From: Mycolicibacterium komossense
GTDB lineage: Bacteria > Actinomycetota > Actinomycetes > Mycobacteriales > Mycobacteriaceae
DNA length: 64,000 nt
Assembly (NCBI RefSeq): GCF_025822605.1
Contig: NZ_JACKTY010000045.1
Location: forward strand, 1-64,000
Reading direction: 5' to 3'
The notes below the pieces were generated by a model. That model was not told the DNA's origin, searched no databases, and worked only from the letters and a program-made list of their open reading frames with translations. Below are positions 33,534 through 42,653 of the stretch, in pieces. Both the position numbers and the translations under genes were made by a program. Each line of letters starts with the position of its first letter. The stretch's first letter is position 1.

Positions 33534-34289
33534 ATGAGACCCTACCGTCTGGCAATGTTCGATCTAGACGGGACGCTGGCGGCGTCGAAGAGTGAGATCT
33601 CACCGGGTATCGCCCACATGCTCTGCGCACTGCTTTCGACCATCGATGTCTGCATTATTACCGGCGGCCGATTCGAGCAGCTTGACGTGCAGGTGCTTCA
33701 ACATCTCGGCAACACCTGTAATCGCGGACGCCTGCACCTGATGCCCACGTGTGGGACGCGTTATTTGCGATGGAAAGAGGGTGGCTGGACGGAGGTGTAC
33801 TTCGAGAAGCTCTCTCCTGACGAGAAGGATCGAGCGCTGGCAGTCCTTCAGAACGGTGCTGAGAAGTTCGGCTTCGACACAGCCGCAACTTGGGGTCCCG
33901 CACTTGAGGATCGTGGCAGTCAAGTCACCTATTCTGCGCTTGGCCAGAATGCTCCCGCTGAAGCGAAATCGTCATGGGATCAAGATAATTCAAAGAAGGA
34001 AGCGCTGCGTGAGTTCGCGGCGGCGAGACTCCCAGATCTGGAGGTCAAAAGTGGCGGCTCGACCTCGATCGATATCACACGCCACGGAATCGATAAGGCC
34101 TACGGGGCGAGAAAGCTCCTGGCGGCACTCCATCTGGCCAAGCGCGACATGATCTTCTTCGGTGACCGCCTAGACGCGCAGGGCAACGACTATCCGGTGA
34201 AAGCCATGGGCATCGACTCCATCGAGGTTCAAGGCGGCAACGATACGATCGCGAAGGTAAAAAAGGTGTTTGGCGATTTAGTCAGTTGA
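33534..34289 (+). CDS. HAD-IIB family phosphatase (phosphomannomutase-like)
   Basis: A 251-residue HAD protein: MFDLDGTLAASK gives the nucleophile and acid-base aspartates (D10 and D12), IITGGRFEQL is motif II, and FFGDRLDAQGNDYPV is motif IV. The cap insertion is the HAD-IIB type found in sugar phosphatases and eukaryote-type phosphomannomutases. A sugar phosphate substrate is likely. Its 3' half is visibly richer in A/T codons (for example KVKKVF as AAGGTAAAAAAGG) than its neighbours, suggesting transfer. The end overlaps the convergent STAS/SEC14 gene by 12 nt. Confidence 0.82.
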   Translation: MRPYRLAMFDLDGTLAASKSEISPGIAHMLCALLSTIDVCIITGGRFEQLDVQVLQHLGNTCNRGRLHLMPTCGTRYLRWKEGGWTEVYFEKLSPDEKDRALAVLQNGAEKFGFDTAATWGPALEDRGSQVTYSALGQNAPAEAKSSWDQDNSKKEALREFAAARLPDLEVKSGGSTSIDITRHGIDKAYGARKLLAALHLAKRDMIFFGDRLDAQGNDYPVKAMGIDSIEVQGGNDTIAKVKKVFGDLVS

Positions 34290-34676
34290 TGCTGCGCCTG
34301 CGGACTCGGTCGGATTCGAACCGATCCAATCTCTTGCCGCTTGCACCTGCCCAGCCGGGAAATGCTTGACCTGGGCTGACACGAAGTGTGATGTCAAATG
34401 CTCGGCGAGATCGCCGAGATGGGAGTCGGTGACAACTCCGATTCTCTTGACGTGCTTTTGGTGCTCGCGAACAAAGCGGAAGTGGGTGACCATCGCGCCG
34501 AAACTGTCCCAGCCCGGGAAGGTCGGCGCGTCGATGATGAGGCCGGCCAGTCCGCCGGTTGCCTCGATGTACGGATCCACCGTCCGTGCGAGCGTGACGA
34601 AATCCTCTTCTTGGAGTGGAGATTTCGGCTGTAGGAGTAAGACTGAATGCTCTTTGTCAAGTTCGTAGTCGATCAT
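34278..34676 (-). CDS. STAS/SEC14-like (SpoIIAA-like) protein
   Basis: A 132-residue single-domain protein: strand VLLLQPKSPLQEEDFVTLAR, a long helix, then GLIIDAPTFPGWDSFGAMV, the pattern of the SpoIIAA-like/STAS-SEC14 family. The start at 34676 has AAGGGAG upstream. It is cytoplasmic and possibly membrane-associated through lipids. The frame continues upstream to 34904, but without coding character. Confidence 0.72.
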   Translation of the reverse strand: MIDYELDKEHSVLLLQPKSPLQEEDFVTLARTVDPYIEATGGLAGLIIDAPTFPGWDSFGAMVTHFRFVREHQKHVKRIGVVTDSHLGDLAEHLTSHFVSAQVKHFPAGQVQAARDWIGSNPTESAGAASTD

Positions 34677-34888
34677 GCTGGGCTCCCTTGGGGTCGATGC
34701 GTCTTGCGGTCCGCGGGCCGGACTTGCTGACGATGGAACGTTCTTATACTGCGCTGGTGCGCGGTCGGCCGACAGAGCATTTCGGCCCCACCGGTGGCGG
34801 CGCCTGTGGAACGAACTCGGCCGGCACACGGGTGTTGGGCTTCTTACCGCGGACGCGCTCGCCAGTGGTGCCCTATGGCTGCAGGGAA

Positions 34889-34902
34889 GGGACCAACGAC
34901 CC
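34889..34902 (+). promoter_or_regulatory. DosR-box-like site upstream of zinc alcohol dehydrogenase
   Basis: GGGACCAACGACCC, identical to the site before the USP gene at 60405. It lies 137 nt before the dehydrogenase. The rest of the 362-nt gap (34677-35038) shows no gene. Confidence 0.6.
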
Positions 34903-35038
34903 ATGACTGGGCTGTATGCCGCGGCTTAGCGTCATTTGCAAACCACACACAGGTAACCTGCCAATGAGATCACCCGCATCTCGTGACTATGCGGCAGAAG
35001 CATCAAATCCATAATCCCCCATAGAATTTGGACGAGCA

Positions 35039-36112
35039 ATGACACAGACGATGGACTCCCGCGCCCCCAACTACTCGAGCGCCGATAGCACCATGCGTGC
35101 GGCAGTGGTCACCGAGTTCGGCGCGCCGCTGGCAATATCAGAGGTGGAGCTGCCGGTCCCCGGCATCGGTGAGGCTTTGGTGAAACTGGAAACGTCTGGT
35201 GTCTGCCATACCGATCTTCATGCAGCTCAGGGTGATTGGCCGGTCAAGCCGACGCCGCCGTTCATCCCGGGCCATGAGGGATGTGGCATTGTCGTTGCTG
35301 TCGGCGGCGGTGTGACCGACCTGAAGGTCGGGGACCAGGTCGGCAATGCGTGGTTGTGGTCAGCATGCGGTCGCTGCGAATACTGCCGCACCGGACGGGA
35401 AACGTTGTGCGAGAGCCAACAGAACGGTGGCTACAGCGTCAACGGTAGCTTCGGCAGCTTCATGATCGTCAATGCCGCCTACGCCACCCGCATCCCGGTG
35501 GGCGCCGACCCGTTGGAAGTGGCTCCTATCCTGTGCGCCGGCGTCACGGTCTACAAGGGTCTGAAAGTTACCGACGCTCGTCCGGGCCAATGGGTGGCGA
35601 TCTCCGGCATCGGAGGACTCGGCCACATCGCGGTGCAGTACGCGCGCGCGATGGGGCTGCGGGTGGTGGCCGTTGACGTCGACGACTCGAAGTTGGCCCT
35701 GGCCGCGAATCTGGGCGCCGAAGTGACCGTCAACGCCCGGACGGCCGATGTGGTTGCCGAAGTACAGAATGCTACCGGTGGGGCACATGGGGTGCTGGTG
35801 ACAGCGGTTCATCCGGAGGCCTTCGGGCAGGCGATCGGACTGGCCCGCCGAGGCGGCACCATCGTGTTGATCGGGTTGCCGCCCGGCGACTTTCCGGCAC
35901 CCATTTTCGATATCGTGCTCAAGGGCCTCACCATCCGAGGGTCGATCGTCGGCACCAGGGAAGATATGGCCGAGGCGCTGGACTTTTACGCCCGCGGGTT
36001 GATACACCCCACCGTCGCCGCCGCCCGGCTCGACGATGTCAACGAGGTATTCGACCGGATGCAGCGCGGCGAAATCGACGGTCGCGTGGTGATCGACTAC
36101 CGGCAGGACTGA
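35039..36112 (+). CDS. Zinc-dependent alcohol dehydrogenase (AdhP-like)
   Basis: A 357-residue medium-chain dehydrogenase. Catalytic zinc ligands appear in SGVCHTDLHA and GHEGCGIV; structural zinc cysteines in CGRCEYCRTGRETLC; the NAD-binding motif is SGIGGLGHIAVQYA. It interconverts primary alcohols and aldehydes, which could recycle NAD under low oxygen. A DosR-box-like site precedes it. The sulfatase gene follows 161 nt downstream, perhaps in the same message. Confidence 0.9.
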   Translation: MTQTMDSRAPNYSSADSTMRAAVVTEFGAPLAISEVELPVPGIGEALVKLETSGVCHTDLHAAQGDWPVKPTPPFIPGHEGCGIVVAVGGGVTDLKVGDQVGNAWLWSACGRCEYCRTGRETLCESQQNGGYSVNGSFGSFMIVNAAYATRIPVGADPLEVAPILCAGVTVYKGLKVTDARPGQWVAISGIGGLGHIAVQYARAMGLRVVAVDVDDSKLALAANLGAEVTVNARTADVVAEVQNATGGAHGVLVTAVHPEAFGQAIGLARRGGTIVLIGLPPGDFPAPIFDIVLKGLTIRGSIVGTREDMAEALDFYARGLIHPTVAAARLDDVNEVFDRMQRGEIDGRVVIDYRQD

Positions 36113-36273
36113 ACAAGCCAAGTTGGATAGCGTGACCGTCCGCGGCCGAGGTCAGGTGGCGCACGGCACGGCCATCGGCTTGGGGTCAAATGGCCCTATC
36201 CAAGGATGCCGGGAGTGCGAAGTGTGGATGCAGACCGTGGCAAGTGTCCCGGTTGTACAACGAAGGGCACCCA

Positions 36274-37767
36274 ATGGCGGACATGCCGAACATCCTTATC
36301 ATCTGGGGCGACGACATCGGCCAGAGCAATCTGAGCTGCTACAGCAATGGCCTGATGGGGTACCGCACGCCCAACATCGACCGCCTGGCCGAAGAAGGTG
36401 CACTGTTCACCGACTATTACGGGGAGCAGAGCTGCACCGCGGGCCGGGCCGCATTCATCACCGGCCAGAACCCTTACCGCACGGGGCTGACCAAGGTGGG
36501 ACTGCCCGGCGCCACGCTCGGTCTCCAGGACGGCGATCCGACCATCGCCACCGCGCTCAAGGCGCAGGGCTACGCGACCGGCCAATTCGGTAAGAACCAC
36601 CTCGGTGATCGTGACGAGTTCCTGCCGACGCAGCATGGTTTCGATGAGTTCTTCGGCAACCTGTACCACCTCAACGCCGAAGAGGAACCCGAAGAAGCCG
36701 ACTACCCGAAGGACCCGGAGTTCCGCAAGAAGTTCGGGCCCAGGGGAGTACTACACACGTGGGCCAACGGTGACGGAACTCAGCGCATCGAGGACACCGG
36801 CCCGCTGACCAAAAAGCGGATGGAAACCGTCGACGAGGAATTCCGCGACGCCGCCATCGATTTCATCACCCGCCAGCACGATACCGAGACGCCGTTCTTC
36901 GTATGGTTCAACTCCACCCACATGCATTTCCGCACCCACCCCAAGCCCCAGAGCGTGGGTCGTTCGGGCCGATGGCAGTCTGAGTACCACGACACGATGA
37001 TGGACCACGACGACCTCGTGGGCAGCCTTCTGGACACTCTCGACGAGCTCGGGATCGCCGACGACACGATCGTGATGTATTCCACCGACAACGGCCCACA
37101 CATGAACAGCTGGCCTGATGCCGGCATGACGCCGTTCCGCAGCGAGAAGAATTCCAATTGGGAAGGTGCGTATCGGGTTCCCGCGTTGGTGCGGTGGCCC
37201 GGGCATGTGTCTGCACACACCGTGTTGACCGGGATCGTCAGTCACAATGACTGGTTCGTCACTCTGCTGGCAGCAGCGGGCGTACCCGACATCGCGGAAA
37301 AGCTCAGCACAGGAACCGATCTGGGCGGCATCACTTATAAGGTGCACCTCGACGGGTACAACCAGCTGGCATATCTCACCGGAGAGATCGGCGAGAGTCC
37401 GCGCAAGCATTTCTTCTACGTCTCCGACGACGGCGATCTGACCGCCTTGCGGTTCGACAACTGGAAGATCGTCTTTCTCGAGCAACGCTGCGAGGGCACG
37501 ATGCGTATTTGGGCCGAGCCGTACACCGAGCTCCGGGTACCGAAGATCTTCAACCTGCGCACCGACCCTTATGAGCGGGCCGACATCACGTCGAACACCT
37601 ACTACGACTGGCTCCTGTCCCACGCTTTTCTCCTCGTCCCGGCCCAGGCGTACGTCGGTCAGATGCTGGGCACGTTCGCCGAATTCCCGCAGCGTCAGAA
37701 GTCCGCGAGCTTCAGCCTCGCCCAGGTGATGGCCAAGCTTCAGGAAGGGGCAGGCGCCAGCAGCTGA
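36274..37767 (+). CDS. Arylsulfatase family protein
   Basis: A 497-residue sulfatase: metal-binding NILIIWGDDIGQSN, the formylglycine motif CTAGRAAFITG (Cys about residue 57), YATGQFGKNHLGD and STDNGPHMNSW. The cysteine must be oxidised to formylglycine by a sulfatase-modifying enzyme, not seen here. It hydrolyses sulfate esters. The ATG at 36274 has GAAGGG upstream; the frame extends earlier without coding character. No signal peptide. A decayed second sulfatase follows immediately. Confidence 0.88.
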   Translation: MADMPNILIIWGDDIGQSNLSCYSNGLMGYRTPNIDRLAEEGALFTDYYGEQSCTAGRAAFITGQNPYRTGLTKVGLPGATLGLQDGDPTIATALKAQGYATGQFGKNHLGDRDEFLPTQHGFDEFFGNLYHLNAEEEPEEADYPKDPEFRKKFGPRGVLHTWANGDGTQRIEDTGPLTKKRMETVDEEFRDAAIDFITRQHDTETPFFVWFNSTHMHFRTHPKPQSVGRSGRWQSEYHDTMMDHDDLVGSLLDTLDELGIADDTIVMYSTDNGPHMNSWPDAGMTPFRSEKNSNWEGAYRVPALVRWPGHVSAHTVLTGIVSHNDWFVTLLAAAGVPDIAEKLSTGTDLGGITYKVHLDGYNQLAYLTGEIGESPRKHFFYVSDDGDLTALRFDNWKIVFLEQRCEGTMRIWAEPYTELRVPKIFNLRTDPYERADITSNTYYDWLLSHAFLLVPAQAYVGQMLGTFAEFPQRQKSASFSLAQVMAKLQEGAGASS

Positions 37768-37802
37768 AGCGCTGCCTCTGAACACACACCGACGGGAAGC
37801 AC

Positions 37803-38499
37803 ATGGCATTGAACGAGTATCGGCTGGGCACCCCGTTCACCGGCGTCATCGGGCGGACCCCTGCCGAATCGATACCGGCGTGGCCGGCGCCGATCCGCGC
37901 CAAACCCGGCGCGCCCAATGTGCTTTTCATCGTGATCGACGACATGGGATTCGATCACCTCGGCTGCTATCGGCGCTGGGTTGTGGCTGCGCATCCATCC
38001 CGAGGAAGAGTTGCCTCACCGTACTCGAAATGGCGATTCGACGGATCCTGCACGGGGATGCCGGAATTCGCTGGGCGGATTCTCCGGTGGTCTGACGTTA
38101 TTCATGGACCACGGAATCCTGGTTTACGAATACAACATGCTCATCATCGACCGATTCCAGGCACGCAGCACCGTGGAGATCGCTCCCGGTGCGCACGTCA
38201 TTACCGTCGATACCCGATTCGCCTCACCCCAGCCGACCGCACCCGCCACCGTGACCCTCGCAGTCGACGGTGCCCAGGTGGGCGCAGTGGTAGTGGCCAG
38301 GACGGTGCCGGCCGCCTTCTCCGCCAGCGAAACCTTCGGGGTGGGCGTTGATCTCGGCTCACCTGTTTCACCTGACTACTTCGATCGCCGTCCATTCCGG
38401 TTCGATGGAACGATCGCACGGGTCGACGTCGAAGTGTTTGACCCGGCACCCCCGCGAACCATTCAGAATGAGCGGCCGATCAGGTGGACATGTCGCTGA
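37803..38499 (+). pseudogene. Second arylsulfatase, internally deleted
   Basis: The first 56 codons (MALNEYRLGTPFTGVIGRTP to the DDMGFDHLGCY motif) are a normal sulfatase N-terminus, after which the frame shifts. From about 38070 another frame reads the C-terminal beta region of the long arylsulfatases (GGLTLFMDHGILVYEYNML, VTLAVDGAQVGAVVVARTVP, FSASETFGVGVD). Several hundred residues, including the formylglycine motif, are missing. The gene cannot make an active enzyme. Confidence 0.8.
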
Positions 38500-38617
38500 G
38501 GGTGACCGTCAGCAAGACCTCGGGTGTCCGCGAACAAAGCTAAAGAGATGGCGGATACGGTCGAAAGTCACTGTGTTCGGTGGCATCGGTAGGCGACCTG
38601 CGCGGCGGCCTCTGACT

Positions 38618-38654
38618 GGGGTCCAATGCCCGTTGTCACAGGGACTAATGCCCC
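38618..38654 (+). promoter_or_regulatory. Two DosR-box-like sites upstream of USP gene
   Basis: GGGGTCCAATGCCC (38618-38631) and GGGACTAATGCCCC (38641-38654) are spaced one helical turn or so apart, 84 nt and more before the USP start. The gap 38500-38737 holds nothing else. Confidence 0.62.
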
Positions 38655-38737
38655 GCGTCGGTAGCCCGCGGACGGCCTAGCGTGGCCATTACACCGATCA
38701 GGTCGTCCAACCGACTGACGGTCAAGAAGGGAGCGAA

Positions 38738-39631
38738 ATGACCACGCCGGTAACCCCAACAGAGATCATGGTCGGTGTCGACGGATCCGCGTCATCGATC
38801 GAAGCCGTGCGATGGGCAGCTCGCGAGGCGGCGATGCGCAAGGTTCCGCTCGTCATCGTCAACGTTCGCAGCGCGCTGCCGGTGAGCGCGGCAGCTATGG
38901 GGTGGGCGGTGGCACCGATTCCCCAGGAGATCTTCGACTGGCAAATCCAACGTGCCCAGGCTGTGGTCAATGATGCCGAGGACATGGTGCACGCCGCCGA
39001 GCCGAGAGTGAGAGTCATCAGTGAGGTGATCAGTGGATCGGCAGCGCAGACGTTGATAGATCTGAGCAAGGACGCATTGATGATCGTGGTCGGATGCCGC
39101 GGCCTGGATGCTCTTCAGCGCGGCATTGCCGGATCCGTCAGTACGGCGGTCGTTCACCATGGACATTGTCCCGTCGCGGTTATTCACACCGAACCCGCGA
39201 CTACGGCACCCGCGACTCACGCACCAGTGCTGGTCGGCATCGATGGTTCTCCGGCCTCGGAACTGGCCACGGCGATCGCCTTCGAGGAGGCCTCCTTTCG
39301 GGGCGTGGATCTCATTGCACTGCACGCGTGGAGCGACGAGGACATGTCGGGTTTCCCTGGAACGAACCGGTCAGCCGTCATCGGCACCGCGCGCGAGACG
39401 TTGGCCGAGCGTCTGGCCGACTGGAATGAGCGTTATCCCGACGTCACTGTGCACCCGCATATCGTGTTCGACCACCCGGCCCGCCACCTCCTCGACCAAT
39501 CTCAGGCTGCGCAGCTCGTGGTGGTCGGCAGCCACGGGCGCGGTGGCTTTGCCGGGATGCTGCTCGGATCGGTGAGCACGGCCGTCGTCCACGCTGCTCG
39601 CGTCCCGGTGATCGTCGCACGACAGTCCTGA
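38738..39631 (+). CDS. Tandem universal stress protein (ATP-binding type)
   Basis: A 297-residue protein with two USP domains. Both keep the G-2x-G-9x-GS ATP-binding motif (GCRGLDALQRGIAGS and GSHGRGGFAGMLLGS), so both halves can bind ATP. USPs of this type slow growth or protect during hypoxia in mycobacteria. Two DosR-box-like sites lie upstream. It is a close paralog of the USP at 42654. The second half opens with VLVGIDGSPASE. Confidence 0.9.
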   Translation: MTTPVTPTEIMVGVDGSASSIEAVRWAAREAAMRKVPLVIVNVRSALPVSAAAMGWAVAPIPQEIFDWQIQRAQAVVNDAEDMVHAAEPRVRVISEVISGSAAQTLIDLSKDALMIVVGCRGLDALQRGIAGSVSTAVVHHGHCPVAVIHTEPATTAPATHAPVLVGIDGSPASELATAIAFEEASFRGVDLIALHAWSDEDMSGFPGTNRSAVIGTARETLAERLADWNERYPDVTVHPHIVFDHPARHLLDQSQAAQLVVVGSHGRGGFAGMLLGSVSTAVVHAARVPVIVARQS

Positions 39632-39639
39632 GGACGTCA

Positions 39640-39945
39640 CTGTGCCCGATTGCGTATTCCCCGCATCATCTTCTGCTCCATGATGAAATGCGGAATGTCG
39701 AACGTGGCATGACCGACCGCGCCACCACTGCGACGGATGAGCGGCCGCGTCCCGCCGTCGCCGGGGTCGCCCTGATCGTCAGCGCCCGGGTAGTGCGCCG
39801 GGCCTCGGCGACGACGAGCTTGTCGCCCGGAAAAAGGTCCGCCGCTTCGCTGTCGGAGGCGCCCCACGTGTAGATCCAGGGCCGCAACTTCCTGCGGTAG
39901 AGGTACAGTCCCCGCCGACGCCGCCAGCGCGACCGCTATCCACAT
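39640..39945 (-). pseudogene. SRPBCC-family gene relic with internal deletion
   Basis: One frame reads LRPWIYTWGASDSEAADLFP and TTRALTIRA, the N-terminal part of a family common in mycobacteria; a second frame near the end reads GHATFDIPHFIMEQKMMRG, the typical C-terminus. Most of the ligand-binding core between them is missing and the frames disagree. A non-functional remnant. Confidence 0.6.
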
Positions 39946-39988
39946 TCGTGTCTGAGCTCTCCCCATGGCACCGGCGTAGCAGGACTGG

Positions 39989-40834
39989 TCAGACCGCGGA
40001 CTCTGCCCCGACTGTGACGGGGTGGGGCACGATGAGAATGGAGCGCTCGCCGCGAGGAGCCGCAGATTGATTGTGTGGCCAGACCAAATAGGCGATCTGG
40101 TCGACGTCGTTTCCGCCCAGTACGGCCAGTTGCACCGACTCAGTGGCATGGCTTTGCAGATACTGACCGACACTTCCCATGCAGGCGACGCCGTGAATCC
40201 GGATGTCGGGGTTGCGGAGTTTCCATTTCTCGATCCGCCGGTCGAGCTCCTGGTAGGTGGTCTCGCCCAGGTCTTCTGCCCCGACACCGACAGCGAGAAC
40301 CGGTGCATGGCGAAGCCGCGCCTCATTGAGCGTGCATTCGATGACAGCGTCGTTATCGGGGCGGTCGTTGACGGCGACAACAATCCAGTCGACGCCGCCG
40401 GCTGGTCCGACGCGGGGACCGCGAATGATCGAGACAGGGCAGTACGCGTTCTCGGCCAGTGCGGCCGCCGTGGTTCCCATTACCTCGCCGGGGTGACCGT
40501 CGGCTCCTACCGCTCCGACGCACAGCAGTGTGGCGGTGCGAGATTCGTGGATCAGGACGGCACTGACAGGTCCCCACAGGATCTCTGTCTCGACAGCGAC
40601 CGACTTGCCGACTTCTGTCACCACGTCGGTTGCGAACCGCAGCGACCGTTCGGCGGCGTCGAACGCACGGCGGATATCGCCGGCAGGCAGGTCGTCGTCG
40701 CCGGCGGCATAGACGATGCGCAGTGCGGCTTGCCGGCCGGCCGCCTCACCGATCGCCCATCGAAGGGCATTGGTGGCTGCTTGCGAACCGTCCACCGCCA
40801 CGACAACTGTTGTGGCCGTTGCATCCTCGGTCAT
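39989..40834 (-). CDS. Tandem universal stress protein (second domain degenerate)
   Basis: A 281-residue double USP. Domain 1 has the ATP-binding motif (GAVGADGHPGEVMGT). Domain 2 lacks it (LGGNDVDQIAYLVW), so it probably does not bind ATP. It lies 52 nt downstream of the permease gene on the same strand and is likely co-transcribed from the DosR-box-like site at 42414. Confidence 0.87.
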   Translation of the reverse strand: MTEDATATTVVVAVDGSQAATNALRWAIGEAAGRQAALRIVYAAGDDDLPAGDIRRAFDAAERSLRFATDVVTEVGKSVAVETEILWGPVSAVLIHESRTATLLCVGAVGADGHPGEVMGTTAAALAENAYCPVSIIRGPRVGPAGGVDWIVVAVNDRPDNDAVIECTLNEARLRHAPVLAVGVGAEDLGETTYQELDRRIEKWKLRNPDIRIHGVACMGSVGQYLQSHATESVQLAVLGGNDVDQIAYLVWPHNQSAAPRGERSILIVPHPVTVGAESAV

Positions 40835-40886
40835 GCTGTACTCCCTCTGGTGTGGGCCGCGGAATGTGCGTTGGTCGTGGAGCGCG

Positions 40887-42377
40887 TCATGCTACTTCTT
40901 TCGCCGGTATGGACCGATCGGCCACGGTAGGGTCGGCGTCCGGCTCCGCTGGGGAACTCCCGGCAGGTTCGGCGGACTCACCTAGCCGTTGTCTACGCGC
41001 GTTGAGCAGCGCGTACCCGACCATGCCGGCGAGAATGACCACTAGACCCTGGTACACGACTTGGTATCCGGAGGCGAAGGTCAGCCACATCGAGAACACG
41101 ACACCGGTTGCGGCGACGACGATGTCGCGCGCCAGCCGGCGGCCCTCCACCCGTCTGCGGTGTGAGACCAGATACGTGAGCTGAGCCAGCGCCGAGAAGA
41201 AATACGCGATGGCCACCGTCATGACGGTGAGGTTCACCAGGTAGGTGAAGACCGTCAGGCCTGGTCCCGAGAGGTAGCGCCACAGCATCAGTAACGACGG
41301 CAGCAGAGCTCCAACCACGATGCCGAACCATGCGGTGCCGTTGCGATCGGCCCAGGCGAACGGCCGCGGAAACAATCCATCCTGGGCCATGGCCCGTGAG
41401 CTTTCGGTGACGATCAACGTCCACCCGTTCAGCGCACCGATACCGGAGATCACCGCAACGACCGCGATAAACCTGCCAGCCCAAGCGGTGCCGGGAAACA
41501 TGACCTGGAAGGCATCGACGAATGGCGACCCGGTGTTCACCAGGGTGCCGTGCGGTACCAGGCCCATCACTGCCGCGGTCACCAGCACATAGAGCACCGC
41601 ACTTGCGCAGGTGCCGATCAGTGAGGCTCGTCCGACATTCACCCGGGGGTTGCGAACTCGTTTCGCGGTGATCGCCGCGGCCTCGACACCGATGAACGAG
41701 AACAGTGCCACCCCAGCGGCGATCCCAATTCCGCTGTACAGGCTTCCGCCGGTGGCGTTGAATGCCCCGAAATTCGCGTTGTTGACAAAAATCCAACCGA
41801 ACGCACCGATGAACAGCAGCGGCAGGAATTTCATCACCACCGTGATGTTCTGGAACCACGCCATCTGTTGTACGCCAACAAGATTCACGATGGCCGGGAC
41901 CCACAGCCCGGTCAGGGCGATCCCCCAATTTACCAGTCCGCTGGGATCGTGCAGATCGAGCATGGCGTCGACGTAGAACACCCAGGACGCCACGATCGCC
42001 GCGTTACCGGCCCACGCGGAGATCCAGTAACTCCAGCCGACGAGGTATCCGGCGAAATCTCCGAATTCGTATCGCGCGTAGGCGTAAAGGCCACCGTCGC
42101 TATGGGGGAGCCGCTTGGTGAGCTGTCCGAACAGCAGGGCCAGCACCATGGCGCCGACAGCCACTACCGCGAGCACGACGATACTCATCGTGCCCGCGCC
42201 GGCCATCACCGCCGGCATGGTGAACACGCCGGTACCGACGACGCTACCGATAACCAGGCCGGTCGCCGAGGTCAGACCCAGGGCGTGGGCCTTCTGCTGG
42301 CTGCGCGGGGCCTGCCCGGGCGACTCGGCAGGCGGTTCCGTTGCGGACGCGTCGCGGTCTCTCGGCGTCTGGCTCAT
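40887..42377 (-). CDS. APC-family amino acid permease
   Basis: About 496 residues, 12 membrane helices. The first helix reads GLVIGSVVGTGVFTMPAVMA, the substrate-binding break of APC transporters, and LLFGQLTKRLPHSDGGLYAY is the next conserved segment. It resembles basic amino acid/ornithine antiporters of the ArcD type, but specificity is inferred. ATG at 42377 and GTG at 42386 are both possible starts. A DosR-box-like site lies 37 nt upstream. Confidence 0.85.
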   Translation of the reverse strand: MSQTPRDRDASATEPPAESPGQAPRSQQKAHALGLTSATGLVIGSVVGTGVFTMPAVMAGAGTMSIVVLAVVAVGAMVLALLFGQLTKRLPHSDGGLYAYARYEFGDFAGYLVGWSYWISAWAGNAAIVASWVFYVDAMLDLHDPSGLVNWGIALTGLWVPAIVNLVGVQQMAWFQNITVVMKFLPLLFIGAFGWIFVNNANFGAFNATGGSLYSGIGIAAGVALFSFIGVEAAAITAKRVRNPRVNVGRASLIGTCASAVLYVLVTAAVMGLVPHGTLVNTGSPFVDAFQVMFPGTAWAGRFIAVVAVISGIGALNGWTLIVTESSRAMAQDGLFPRPFAWADRNGTAWFGIVVGALLPSLLMLWRYLSGPGLTVFTYLVNLTVMTVAIAYFFSALAQLTYLVSHRRRVEGRRLARDIVVAATGVVFSMWLTFASGYQVVYQGLVVILAGMVGYALLNARRQRLGESAEPAGSSPAEPDADPTVADRSIPAKEVA

Positions 42378-42413
42378 CCTCCCCACGGTGAACCTGGAAA
42401 CGGTCCTGGGCTA

Positions 42414-42428
42414 GGGCCTTTCGACCCC
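42414..42428 (-). promoter_or_regulatory. DosR-box-like site upstream of the permease
   Basis: On the plus strand GGGCCTTTCGACCCC. It lies 37 nt before the permease start and probably drives permease and the following USP. Confidence 0.55.
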
Positions 42429-42534
42429 GTGTCTGGGGCCTCTGGGCCGAGCTCTACCTCCGACGCCCGACGGATCGAGGGATGCGTGCCGGCATGACAC
42501 ATGACGGTGATCGGTGCCCAATGACTGCCGTACA

Positions 42535-42549
42535 GGGGACCAACGGCCC
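42535..42549 (+). promoter_or_regulatory. DosR-box-like site upstream of USP and P3B ATPase
   Basis: GGGGACCAACGGCCC, 105 nt before the USP start. It should control the USP and the ATPase that follows 19 nt after the USP stop. Confidence 0.6.
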
Positions 42550-42653
42550 ACGACGGGATCACGCCGCGCTGCCTAGCATCAATCATGAGGCGCGCAGGCA
42601 TGGCGGTCGATCGAGGTGTCAGGCGCCGCTCGCCCCTGTCGAAGGAGTAAGAA

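Noticed and set aside
34677..34929. Short open frames on both strands before the alcohol dehydrogenase
   Set aside because: No start with a ribosome site and no family resemblance; treated as intergenic with a DosR-like box.
40022..40930. 302-codon plus-strand frame
   Set aside because: Antisense to the USP gene at 39989-40834, which has clear USP motifs.
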